This document shows, piece after piece, positions 33,401-45,239 of a DNA stretch of 64,000 nucleotides; positions within the stretch are counted from its first letter, which is position 1, and every line of letters starts with the position of its first letter. Location: assembly GCA_951640165.1 (NCBI GenBank), contig OX621234.1, positions 5,275,001 through 5,339,000 on the forward strand. The letters are read 5' to 3'. Under the pieces are notes generated by a model. That model saw nothing but the letters and a program-made list of their open reading frames with translations, was not told the origin of the DNA and ran no database searches. The translations under genes were made by a program, and so were the position numbers. Origin of the DNA: Pseudoips prasinana. Its lineage: Eukaryota > Arthropoda > Insecta > Lepidoptera > Nolidae.

Positions 33401-36400
33401 GGTAGGAATAGTAGGTAAATCACCCTTAATGGTTACCACAAAGCTTCTCCACGTTTCTCAATAATTCTATATCTGCATCACAAATAGGAGCTGGACTCGG
33501 TGTGTACACTAAAGTAAGTCTGCCAAGCGGCATTCGCTTTGGTCCCTACAGCGGCGTGCTATGCCAGACAGTTGAGTCCGACTACTGCTGGACGGTAAGT
33601 CACTATTTAATACTGGGGATGCCAAGATTAAGGTTAAAGCCGACCCTCGTAGCGAGCTCTCCTCACCCATCTGTAAGAGATCGGCGAGTCAAGCCGCGAG
33701 TGTCTCCGTGCTTGGGAAGGCACGTTCAGCTTTCGTTCCCAGTTGGAGTCTGTAGACAGCCTTGCTTAAGCCATGTCACAGGCTGGCTGGGTGGCTTGAA
33801 CAACTGCGACACTCATGTTTTATATTGTTATTATTCTACCTATTATTATTAATGTACCGTAAAACCGTATTTTATTTTTCTTTTCACCATATTTATTTGT
33901 TAATAAAATTGTGCCCCGGACTCTCTCTCTTTTCTAAAAATAATAGTAAATCTATCGTAGGACCTTCATACTAACCGTTTAAATCTTCATATTACCTGTC
34001 AAATTAGAGTGGGCAAAGTCGCAAAGTCGTTTTTTGTAATTTTTCATTCAAATTATACAATGAATTAGGGTTGTCACTTTTTATTGTTAATGAGAACGGT
34101 GTACTTAGGTACTTTACGATCATTTATCTATAAATATTTGAAAAATAAAAAACTATCAATACTTTAAAGCGAATGCACATGAGCTTTAAAACAATATCTT
34201 AATATACATACATAATAGGAACATTGACTACAAATACCTACTCATACAAGTGAAACAAATCTAAATTCAAGACAAAGCTTTCAAAAACAAACTTAAACTT
34301 ATGAATATCAACAATAATTATCGTGCTACTTCTTGAGGTTATTATTATTCAGAAACAAAAAAAGGAAAAATATTTTCTGAGATCAAATAATTGTAGTTAG
34401 ATTCGCTTCTGGTGTTGGCGATTCCTTTAGATAAATTCAATATGAAGTCCTCCCGACTCCTCTTATTTTCTACCACGTCCACTGCTAACTACAATATTTC
34501 CTCGGAATAATTTCTGTATGCCTATGCTCTAGGCATACAGAAATGTTCTATATTCTTCAATTTTTTCTGATGTTTTCAGGCTTAGTATTATTCATCCTGA
34601 AATAAATACGAAAAAAATTACAGTTTAAATTAATTACCACTTTAAACTGTTTTGCAAATACATGTAATGTATTTTTTGCGACAAAGTGAAATATTAAATA
34701 ATCCTATTATTATTTAACATTACTTAGGTAGTTCTGCAACTACTGTAAAGCTAAGTATAGTAGATCTAATTTAACATCGAAGTCACAACCCTATTGGTTA
34801 TATTTTGGTGGGCAAAGTTGTTACAACTGCCCTAAGAAATCAAATTTGACATTGCCCACCATCATGTTTTCGAAATTATTAGAGATTTTGCGTGGGATAT
34901 TCGATCTTTCTTGTGCATTTATTACGTAGTGATATTGGTAAAATTCTTACTTACCTGTTGTTATTACAAATCGAGTTTAAAAAAAGATTTCGCACAAGAT
35001 TTTGGCCCGCAAAATACACCACCAACTTCGACACAGTTTTACAGCCAATTGAGGGGACACTGAGCAAAATCAGCTACATAGTGTTGCCAGACATGTAATC
35101 AAAACATCATAGATTGAATAATAAACGCAACTAAAAATGTTGCAGTTTATTCAAACATTTTGTGAAACGTACCCTGCTGGGCAAAGTTAGATTAGTTGGG
35201 CAATCTTGTAAGGTTTTACGGTATAATTCTGGTTCCCGCTTCGCTCTGTAGCTTCGCTCTGCTACAACGTTTTCCAAATCCTTGTTTCTTTCTGATTAAA
35301 TTCGTTGTGGGATCCAAGACAGTTAACCTTTTCGGCGCCATCTCAGAGGAAAACGTTGAGAGAGTTCTTTTCTAAAGAGATATACCAGAGAGAGTGATTC
35401 CCGGCCCAGAAAGATTACCAGGGCCACCCCATTACAACCCGTGGGTCTCGTAAGAGGCCACTCAGGGATATACCGGATAGCCGGGCAGTAGGGTTACCCG
35501 TGTACTAGGTACCACTTGACTGCGGTCGCCAGCTCGCATGGCAAGCGCGGTGACTACGGCAAACCCCTCCAAATGGCAACGTTATAGAAACCTTTGAGGA
35601 AGGCCTATGTCCAGCGGTGGACAATATATGAGTGACTATTACGCACTCGTAGGTTCTGCACATTAAAACTCCGAGATATTTTCCACACACAATAATATTT
35701 AATCGAACAGAGTAACGTTCTCTTCTACCGTCGTACAAAGAATGCCTCTTCAATAATCATCTACCCTATTTATACTTTTATCAGTGATAGATAACCATTT
35801 GAAAGTCTAATATCGATTAATAATAGTTTTAAGATGTAAAATTATTATAGAATTATTATAGTTATTAATAAAATGATAATCACTAATTAAATAAATAATC
35901 ACAATGTAAACATATAATTATAATATAGCAGCTACGTCATAACCGTTGCGCGGCTATTGAGTACTTGATAACATGACGTATAATCGTATCCTACAGCTTT
36001 CTCCGGGTATCGACCTATTTCTATTTTACCTTTCCTTTCCGAAGTCCTTGAACGTCTCATCCATCATCAACTCAGCTCTTTCCTTCGTAAACATAACCTT
36101 CTTAATCCCTTTCAATCCGGTTTTCGCCCTAGTCACAGTACCACTACAGCTCTCCTCCAAATTACGGATGACATTAGGTCTGGTATGGAGGCAGGCAATC
36201 TGACGGCTCTGGCACTGCTAGATTTTAGCAATACTTTTAATACTGTCTATTATGATGTCTTGCTGGCCATATTACGCTCGATTAACATATCTCCAACGGC
36301 GATTCCTTCTCCTCCTACGGTTATATATACGATTCGTAGTTACCTGTTTGGTCGCCGACAATGGGTTCGCATTAAAGAGACTTACTCTTCATGGTGTAAC

Positions 36401-37753
36401 TCTAGTGCTGGTGTGCCACAGGGTGGCGTGCTATCTCCTCTACTCTTGGCTATATTTATTAATACTATCTCTGATCAACTATTTTCCTCTTACCACCTTT
36501 ATGCAGATGATCTCCAAATATATACTCAGGCACCAGTCGAGAAGTTATCTGAAGCTATAGATAGTATTAACAAAGATCTTGGTCGGATAGCTTGTTGGAG
36601 TAAAAAATACGGGCTAATGGTGAACCCTATTAAAACCCAAGTAATTGTTGTGGGCAGTTCAAGAAAACTATCAACGATTAACTGGTCACAAATTCCAAAA
36701 GTTATGTTTGATGGTACTAGCATACCTTTTAGTAATCAAGTAAAGAACCTGGGAATCTACATAGATTCGACTTTATCTTGGACTCCACAACTTAAAGAAA
36801 CTAGCAGGAAACTATTTGCGTCTGCTGGCGCTCTAAGACGTCTTCGTAACTTTCTGCCGATTGCCACCAAAACTGCACTTGCCCAATCTCTTCTCCTTCC
36901 AATCCTTGACTATGCTGATGCCAGTTATCTCGATATCACGGAGGATCAACTTGATAAACTTGAGCAGCTCCAAAATTTCTGTATACGTTTCATATTTGGA
37001 TTACGGAAATATGATCATGTCTCTGAATTTCGTACAAAACTCAAGTGGCTTCCTATACGCCTTCGCCGGAATACACACATTCTTTCTCTCCTGTATAGTA
37101 TTAGTATTTTATTCAATCCCAATACACTAAATTATCTTAAAGAACGCTTCGAGTTTTTAAAGGAGACGCATGCCTTTGTCTTTAGTCATGATGACGTCAG
37201 CAAGACTGACGTCACTATTATCTGCGCGTTGGTTATCCACTGAATGTTGTTTACTCATGGCGATAGTAAAACCCGAAATATGTTTCGTGAAGTTTTATTC
37301 CATAACAATCTTCGATACAAGGTGATCCGTACGGTCCGACGGCTCGAACGAAAGTGATTTGTTCTCTTCTTTTAACATTTTATATTAAACCCATACATGA
37401 CGACTTATAGACGACATATTCAGATGGCAGAGGCTTAGCCCGGCCCTCCGCCACGACCTACGGCTACCCGTGTAGCAATGGACTCCCCTGATTTGTACTC
37501 GACACGTCGTCGGCCGTATTTATACGAAATGTGCGGCGACAAACATGTTACGTATTTTCTTTGTTCGATGAACGAATGTAAATTAAACTATTGAAATCAT
37601 CAATTGTACAAATGTTAAGATGGTTTATAAATCGTAACTTGATTTTTAACACTAAATTCATTAAGTTTAAATAACTATTTAAGAGTAATTTAAACAAAGA
37701 CTTAAAACTACTCCTATGACGCATTTGTTTTTGGTTAATTAATGTTGTTGCGC

Positions 37754-37826
<73 letters not shown>

Positions 37827-39843
37827 CCTATTTATTTATATTATTTTATTAACTATGTAATATTCATTTGAATTTTCTGCCACTGAATGTACCTTCGGTA
37901 TATTCAGCCATCTTTTGTTCTGTACACCACCTATTACCCCCGTCTTTCTATTCACTAACAGTTCTGGTCCATTCATCGGTTGCCTGGAAGAGATCGCTTT
38001 TAGCGATAAGGCCGCCACTTGTACTATAATTTGGTTTAGTGACGTAAAAGACAGAATGGCCAGCAGTGGGATAATGTATATGCATGTGACAGATATTAGA
38101 CCGCAACCGGAATCCCGCACACGTAGTAGATGCGGCGGACCCCGCTCGGTCCAACTGGCTGCGTTACGTCAACTGCGCACGCGACTGGCGCGAGCAGAAC
38201 CTGGTCGCGTTCCAGTACAGAGGACAAGTGTACTACAGGTAAACTTCTAATCTTATTTTGCCGAGCCGTACTTGTAGCGTCGGCGAGTGTGGCAGTGCCA
38301 CGTCAAGAGAAATCTATTATATTAATTTGCAGTACCTAAGTAACGCAAAACAAATCTGCTGGATTGATACAGAATCACTCTCTGTGCTGAAATTAAGATT
38401 GTTTGAAAGTATAATAATAATAATATATTAAGCTAACTATTAACTTTATATTAAATTCCTTACACACAGGAAATAAATGAACTTTATCCAGCACTAGGGT
38501 ATTAACATGCACTTGTACTTTTCGAACTCACAATTAAGTAGTTTCAGCACAATTAAGAAAGCTCTCAGGTAAGTCATATATGTCAAGCTAACATTTTAGG
38601 AATCATTCCACTATATCGCAGTCACCAGGATATAGGCGATTCCATACTCCGGTTTACATTCGTATCGATGAAGGAGGGTGCATCCCTCTGATCCTCAATC
38701 GGAGAAGCAGCTCGTGTCTCCAGCGCCTACCGCAAGCCGCGTTCGGAACTTGGAGCAGGTCTTACGGCGAAACTATATATACGCTAAACACCTTTATATA
38801 TTATATAGGAGCGTTTAGACGGACACAAGTTTCATCACTCAAATTACGTATTTATAGTTTTAAATTTACCAGTCGTACATATCTATACATAGACTCACGC
38901 ATCTATCCCAGAGGGGTAGGCAGCGACAACACTAACGATCACGATCCTTGCACGCGTCTGTTGCCTCGTTTGCTCATTAGTCGTACACACGGCTACATAT
39001 CAAGCTATACATTTCCAGTATAAGCTGATCTCACGTGGATTTCCATATAATATAATATACAATATCTGGGGACAATGTCACACAGATCATCCTAGCCCCA
39101 AACTACAGGCGACGATATACGTACTTATATAGATAGATAAATACATATATACATAGAAAACATCCATGACTCAGAAACAAATATTCGTGCTCATCACACA
39201 AATATTTGCACTTACCGGGATTCGAACCCAGGACCACCAGCTTCGTAGGCAGGAGCACTACCAACTAGGCTACGGTGACCGTCAGATCTTCATATGTAGT
39301 CGTGGGTACTAGTCTACTGCTAATTATCCATTTTCTACTTGTTGTCAGCCATGTTTCGAAAAATAAAAGATTATATTATAATTTATTATACATATAGGTT
39401 ATTAACGACTCCATCTCTGTTACTCCATACATCAAGCCCTGCCTAAGTTGCCTGGAAGATTATATTGTACTAGCTGTGCCCCGCGGTTGTTTCATGCAAA
39501 ATTTGAAATAAATCCATGCAGTACTTTTTGAGTTTAACCCGGACATTCATACAGACAAAAAGCCAAAAATTCTAAAAATTATATTTTTGGCTTCGATATC
39601 GATTGTAGATCACGCCCCAAGTATCATTTAAAAAAAATATTCAATGTACAGGTTTGACTTTCCTACGATTTTATTATATGTATAGATTATTTATCTTATT
39701 TTATCATGTCTTTCAGAACGATCGAAACAATTCCTCCCTTCACGGAGTTAAGGGCATACTACGGCATTGAGTACGCCCATGCACTGCAAATAGAGATCAC
39801 ACATTTTATTGAAGACCAATATTCTGATGATGACTCGGAGTAA
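30484..39843 (+). CDS. PRDM9-like: PRDM7/9-like PR/SET methyltransferase, copy 2
   Basis: Same gene as copy 1. Exons 30484-30559, 30653-30729, 32157-32241, 33488-33594, 38093-38238 and 39717-39843 (stop TAA) join in phase to 205 residues. Differences from copy 1 are K7N, G56V, N58Y, V83L, G143C, H146D, R192T, F195I and E198Q, with three synonymous changes seen. Cys143 and Asp146 give NCARD, as in vertebrate PRDM9, so this copy is closest to the family SET core and may be the ancestral, active type. Intron 4 has grown from 1077 to 4498 bp by two insertions, yet its splice sites are intact. The terminal non-coding exon starts at 40276 with AATAAA at 40362-40367. Enzyme activity is inferred from family knowledge. 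Confidence 0.85.
31705..31926 (+). pseudogene. LINE C-terminal fragment, unit 2
   Basis: Orthologue of 7998-8219, still open over 73 codons. Confidence 0.7.
33070..33275 (+). mobile_element. tRNA-derived SINE, unit 2
   Basis: Orthologue of 9358-9560. Differs at several bases (ccggactact, gatgtacttt) where units 1 and 3 agree with each other. Confidence 0.75.
33857..35221. mobile_element. 1365-bp TIR element in intron 4 of copy 2
   Basis: Ends ccgtaaaacc and ggttttacgg, with TA duplicated on each side; units 1 and 3 have the single TA in aatgtataattc. Short TIRs of about 10 bp, with repeated gggcaaag(t) motifs near 34010, 34810 and 35180. Internal inverted pairs include tggtgggcaa/ttgcccacca (34806-34861) and a tgcctat/ataggca-type hairpin near 34515-34545. 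Longest frames are under 75 residues with no transposase motif, so non-autonomous. Superfamily unknown. Confidence 0.85.
35989..37243 (+). pseudogene. Partial jockey-like reverse transcriptase
   Basis: The open frame enters from the truncated 5' end, already within the RT: GYRPISILPFLSEVLERLIH, NPFQSGFRPSHSTTTALLQI. It continues with ALLDFSNTFNTV (degenerate DFSKAFD box), GVPQGGVLSPLLLAIFINTI and the catalytic YADD in LYADDLQIY, then the thumb region. It ends at TGA after ALVIH; the same frame continues beyond for about 40 codons, so this may be a nonsense mutation. No endonuclease, no start codon: inactive. Confidence 0.85.
37756..37819. repeat. (AT)n microsatellite, 64 bp
   Basis: Uninterrupted AT dinucleotide repeat in the 3' UTR of the LINE. 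Confidence 0.97.
38880..38978. mobile_element. 99-bp LINE/SINE tail insertion, unit 2 only
   Basis: Flanked by agtcgtaca (38871-38879 and 38979-38987), single in unit 1. Contains ctatcccagaggggtaggca, a dispersed lepidopteran tail motif. Confidence 0.75.
39060..39290 (-). mobile_element. tRNA-derived SINE insertion, unit 2 only
   Basis: The minus strand starts with a tRNA-like head: ggtcaccgtagcctagttgg, then ctgggttcgaatcccggtaa as the B-box region. Absent from unit 1, where some local sequence differs, so exact ends are uncertain. Confidence 0.75.
39465..39690. mobile_element. Full version of the intron 5 dispersed repeat
   Basis: Starts ctagctgtgccccgcggttg and runs to the gactttcctacgattttatt region. 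The unit 1 copy (12055-12150) lacks the 3' part. Lies immediately before exon 6. Confidence 0.6.
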
Positions 39844-40537
39844 GAAGTACGAAGTAAGTACTTTCTTTTTGGAGATTAGATTTACCTTTTCTTTTTTAAT
39901 CGTCAACGTCGGCACTCCCTAGGGAAAGACACATCTTTGTTCCACGGAGTTGTTTATACAAACATGCTACAAGCACACTCAGGGCTGGTTGTGAGGCATC
40001 TACCTTAACTACGCTACCTGCGCTATAAGTTCAGTGTGTGGGTGGGTCGCCAATAACTTGACAATTAATGCAATGGCAATCATAGTACAATAGTATTGCG
40101 GTGTGCCGTACCAAACAATAGAATATCAATTGATCGCCCACTATCAATGGAATGTGTAAATACTCTAACGTTAATAATATCGTATGGATAATAAATTGAA
40201 CATTCGCTACTCGATAAGTAGGTAAGGTTAGAACTGCGTCCAAAGGAGGGTATTAATGTAATATTTTTGTTATAGGTCACCACACTGTCCTGGCAGAATG
40301 CACCAGATGCGGCTGCTGCGCCAGACCCAGAGTCACTTCCAAGGCCTTCCCCCGAAATATAAATAAAAAAAATTGTGTAGTGTAGTGTGTCTTGACTGGA
40401 AAAGAGGCCAAAATAATTTTCATTACGTTTTCTAGGAATTTTTCATGCTCTTAACTCATTAAAAATATTCACCTCCTGATTTAGGTTGAGTTTCCAAAAA
40501 CGTTATTACGTATTCACTGTTAGGGGCATTAAATGTA

Positions 40538-40672
40538 CAGACGCCAGCACATCCAGCTACCCCAATCTGTCAAATTTCTTTTATAGATTTTCGACTTTAT
40601 CACGTAAGCATAAGGTTCACTGTCAATTGAGATAATTTGACAGATTGGGGTAGCTTGATGTGCTGGCGTCTG
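40538..40672. mobile_element. 135-bp MITE, unit 2 orthologue
   Basis: Orthologue of 13021-13155; TA-flanked, both ends well kept. Confidence 0.9.
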
Positions 40673-40797
40673 TACCTGTTTTGAATCAGAATGGATTTTG
40701 AGTATTCTGTCTGGCAATATTACTTTATATTTTATTACAGAACTGTTTGTGCTGTCTGGCACTGACCTAACAGTGACCAATGGCGTCCGTTATCATT

Positions 40798-41369
40798 GAG
40801 GGACCACATATGAATGTTGAACTTGAGAATGCGTCAGCCTTTAGGAAAAGTTCTCAAACAATTGTAAATTTAGCCCCTAGTTTGTGAAAGAATTCACTCC
40901 AAAGTTACAATCGGTAAACGGTGGTCCGTCAGTAGTAACCGAGACGTATTCATAACTCATCATATTTACAACTGCTATAAATGACTACTCTTAGTAAAAC
41001 ATTTACAGAACTAATCATTTTAAACATCGACCTTTCCTGTTTGTGTGCTTGTGTGGACTTGTGTTGTTTGGTTGAGGGACCACCTTCTACAACCTAGTGT
41101 CTCTTTTTATACAGCAAACAGGAAAGGTCGATATTTAATATGATTAGTTTTGCAAATGTTTTACTAAGAGTAGTCATTTATAGCAGTTGTAAATTGTAAC
41201 TATGTTAAGAGTTATGGATGCCTCTCTGTTACTACTGACGGACCACATTTTAACAATTGTAACTTTGGAGTGGCTTCTTTTACAAAGTAGGGGCTAAATT
41301 TACAATTGTTTGAGAACTTTTACTAAAGGCTGACGTTTTCTTAAGTTCACCATTCATATGTGGTCCTTC
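40798..41369. mobile_element. Foldback element, unit 2 orthologue
   Basis: Orthologue of 13281-13847, with long inverted arms. Confidence 0.85.
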
Positions 41370-41659
41370 AATGGGAACATATTATAATTTTCCAAGGCAA
41401 TGTAGTGATTGTGATTTCAAAACAATTTCCCGTAAGAGTTATATGACACATACCTTAAAACACTACTGGAATGTGTTGTAATGTGCGAAATGCGACTGCA
41501 CCACATATCTACACAAAGCATTTATTTATTGTGACAGGTTCGTAAACATGCTCATCAAATAATATAACAGTATTACTTAAAACTAAAGTTAACATAATAT
41601 TTCTAGCAAATCTGTATTTTTGGATAAACTAATTTAACTAGCATTACATCTCTCTCTAA

Positions 41660-42540
41660 TATACCTCGTATGAAAAGAACAGGGCATACATAGAGCAGTC
41701 AAAACAACTAAAACTGCGCACTTATACGCGCACCGGGCACATAATTAGTCCTAACGTGTCGCTCAGTTTTAGTCAGTATTTCGCGACAAAGCCAACATGT
41801 CACTACTAAAGATGCCTTGTGCTTTATATAAGAAGTGTGTTGTAAAGAAAGAAAATTATATTAATGCATTACTTTAGGTGGTATATTTCATGCAATCGGG
41901 GGCATTCTGTACTCATTAAATAAAACAATTACTAAATATTTAAAGACAAGCACCCAAGATTTTGCGTTATAGGTCCCATCAATACGTCATTTGATTATTA
42001 TTATAATTATCAATTATTATAATCAATATGAAGACAATTTAAGACTGATGATTATGATTGTTTATTATATTTATTTTAAATGTACTTTGTTTACTACTAT
42101 TTTAAGTTACTTAGATTTATGCTGGCAGCCTTTCCAAGGGAATGTTAAAAACAATTAACACTAACAAGTCTACGGTTTTAAAATAACATGTTAAATATTT
42201 TAACTAAAGTCACGTGAGCAACTTAAACTTGTCCAGCTTCTGTTGATAACTTGCAAACATGCAACTCTAGTCTTATATTGAAAGAAAATTTATAAGATGG
42301 AGGGCCAAAAACTGCAAGTATGCCTTTTCTGACACTTGTATATAACTCTATACCGCTACTGAAAAGTACAGGCCATACATAGAATAGTCAATATCTACAA
42401 CTAAAACTGCGAATGGATATACTTAATATAATTAGTCCACAGGTCCTAACGTGTCGCTCAGTTTTACTCAGTATTTGGCGACAAAACTAACATGTCATAA
42501 CTAAAGGCGGCCTGTCCTTTTCATAAGAGGTGTGTTAGAA
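41660..42540. mobile_element. Two related MITEs, unit 2
   Basis: Orthologous to 14120-15030. Confidence 0.55.
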
Positions 42541-42794
42541 AGCAGTGAAATTATATTAATAAATTAGTTTAGCTAGTATACATATTGTATTGGAATGGAC
42601 ATTCTATGTTAATTGAATTAAAATGGATTAATTAAAAACAAGCAAGCCCAAGATAGGTTATGGCAACAAAAATATGATATTTGATAATTATTTTTAAGGG
42701 TAATGATTATGATTGTTTCTAATATACATATAAGGTCGGAATAAAAGTTGATTTGATATACTCGTGCTTTTATTTAAATTTGATGAACTTTAAA

Positions 42795-42980
42795 AGGTAA
42801 TTAATCCCTGTGTCGCAGGGTTCTTTACAAACATATAATTAACGAACACAATACACAGTATATCCAGACTCAGGACAACTATTTACGGGTCACACAAATA
42901 GTTGTTCTGCAAATCGAACCCGGGACACTAAGTGTCGAGGCGAATATCTTAACCGTTGCGCCACATGTGCAGTAAAAAAA
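42795..42980 (-). mobile_element. tRNA-derived SINE, unit 2
   Basis: Orthologue of 15275-15470. Confidence 0.65.
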
Positions 42981-43410
42981 TAATTATCCTTTTTGTTTTT
43001 TTATAGATATACTAGCTGTAACCTGCGCGCCTTGCTACGGCAATATATAAAATTCCTACTGAGTTTTCAGGCAGTGTTTTTCAGTAGCTGGCCACGTCAT
43101 GTTCTGCACGATACGGCAAAAAAATACGATTCCACATAAATGTAAAATACTTACGGAATAAATGAAATTTAAATTTGACTATGATATTGAAAGAATATAA
43201 TACATTTCTAAGTATATAGAAAAAAAAACCTTATCGTAATTAAAACTGACGAACAAACCTCATAGAAAAATGGTTAATTATTGAACGAATCCTGCATAAT
43301 ATTTCAATTTGCTGTTTTAAAGTGAAACTTTTGATACGTTTCCTAAAATGTTTGGGTCCATTTACTACAATATGGCGGTGACTTTTAATATAAAAACAAA
43401 TATATTTTTA

Positions 43411-44460
43411 TCCTGAACACGTCAAACGCTGTTCGGCCGAAGGCTCTTAACAACTTCACTATGAGCTCTTTCGCTGTAAGCTCATCATGCTCCTATTGTG
43501 TGTTAACGCTTGCGGTGGCGTTGTGGGTCGGATCGTTTCCCTCCCTCTAATATGGCGAAGGAGGCGATGGTTTCGCCTTCACTTCATATTCCTGAACGGG
43601 TGCTGCTTGCGGTAACTGGTCGAACTGCTGCTCGGGTAGGTACTCATTTTTTTTGTCTCATAGAGTCGTCGCCTTTAGTCTTCATGTGACTTCGTGTGAC
43701 TTGTTAATTTTGTAAATGTGCGTTTGCTCATCTTGCAAGAGGTTATTTTAATTGCTTGAGTGAAATGGAATGTTATTATAACCTCACAATTATTTTGATT
43801 AACTAGGTGTCATCGGTTCTGTGCGTACATTAGCCCACATACCAGCCAATCACAATGTAAAAGCAAAAACCAATGTAAAAAAGATATTAAAAAAATCGAA
43901 AACAAAAAGCAAAAGAAGAAGAAAAAAGCAAACCCGGAGTTTCTTTGTGGTTTTCTTCTCCGGGTCGTCCACCTAGGTAGCTAGAGAAAGCCGCAGGCTA
44001 GCTAGGGTAGGATCCTCAGCGGCGAGGATCGCGTTGCCCCCTTAACACGTGATCGGTAATCCCGTGCAAGTGATCTGACCCCCATTTCAAATTCCATCTT
44101 TTTACTTCAGCGGCCGCCTAGCTGTTGCCCGAGCCCCATAAGGGTGCCCTCAGGTAGTAGTCGCTTAAATTAAGCTACTGGCTGAGAGCCTTTTGCGCTA
44201 GCCAACTGCTCGTTGTTTTCAATTCTTTAATTTGATATACTATTGCTAAATGTAACAATAATAGCTTAGTAACTTGCAATTTATTATTTATTTGAGGATA
44301 TTAAAAATATATGTGACGAAATAGACCGCACGGACGGACTAAATCAAAATACTTTTTTGCTTTAATTACTGTTTTTAAACTGTGTTTATGTAATACATTG
44401 TGACCTTGATAAGTACAAGTGTAGTAAATACCCAAGTGCTGAATAAATTTCATTATTTCA
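43411..44460 (+). mobile_element. LINE 3'-UTR-only copy, unit 2
   Basis: Orthologue of 15909-16970. The parent-type LINE at 17241 in unit 1 is absent here. Confidence 0.7.
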
Positions 44461-44729
44461 TAGTTGACTAGTCATAGTAGTTAAGCCGAGTAGTTTCCGG
44501 CCTAAAAATAAATATCACGGTCATCAAAAGAAAATTACCATACAGCGTGGCATTGCGGCCAGTTTTCTGGAGATTTAACCTCCCGAGTGACGCAGCGGAG
44601 GAATCTTCCGACTCCCAGTAAGTCAGTTCTTGTAGTTATTAAATTAGTCAAAATGTCAACCTTTACGATTGTCTTTTAAGCATGTTCACTTTTGTAAACA
44701 TAGTCTCATTTTTATTTAGAGAATTTATC

Positions 44730-44835
44730 ATCATCATATCAGCCGAAAGACACAACTGCACAAAGTCCCCCCCCCCCCCCCCCAAAGACTTCTAGCGACC
44801 CTCACAAGATCATCGGTCCATCTTGTAGGGGCCAT
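44730..44835 (-). mobile_element. RTE tail fragment with C17 tract, unit 2 only
   Basis: Starts with a tcatcatcatatcagc tail (minus-strand RTE 3' end) and includes agatcatcggtccatcttgt from the C-terminal region. It is interrupted by 17 C residues at 44767-44783. Unit 1 lacks this piece at the matching position (about 17100). Confidence 0.7.
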
Positions 44836-45239
44836 TCCCCCCGAATTTTGTATCAATTATTTGTAAATACATTTCAATACTCAAGTAAGATTTAGCAAGA
44901 ATCAAATATTCAGGACTTTGGTATTACATATGTACACTTGAAACATAAAGATAGTCAAATACAGTAGGTATTAAAGTAATATATCAAAAAAATGCTAATG
45001 CCGTCCAGCCAGTTTTATCACATATATAATTTATTAAATCCTTAAATAAATAACAAGTTACTAAGCTATTATTTTGAAATATATTTGCTATTACATGAAA
45101 ACTAAAAATATAAGACAACGAGCAGAAGGCTTTCTTACCTTAATTTAAGCGACTAATACCTGAGGGCACCCTTATGAGGCTCGGGCCGCTGAGGTAAAAA
45201 GAGAGAGGGTGCGATCAATTTTACTTGCATAGAAAATTT

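Larger units (their letters stand above)
35985..38024 (+). mobile_element. 5'-truncated jockey-like LINE in intron 4 of copy 2
   Basis: A 2040-bp insertion flanked by tataat (35979-35984 and 38025-38030). Units 1 and 3 show one tataat. The 3' UTR carries a 64-bp AT repeat and ends with ggaagagatcgcttttagcg then gataaggccgccacttgtac, a stem-loop motif common to lepidopteran LINE ends. Confidence 0.88.

Noticed and set aside
37756..37819. AT tract as a replication origin or cruciform element
   Set aside because: A simple microsatellite in a LINE 3' UTR; no further support.
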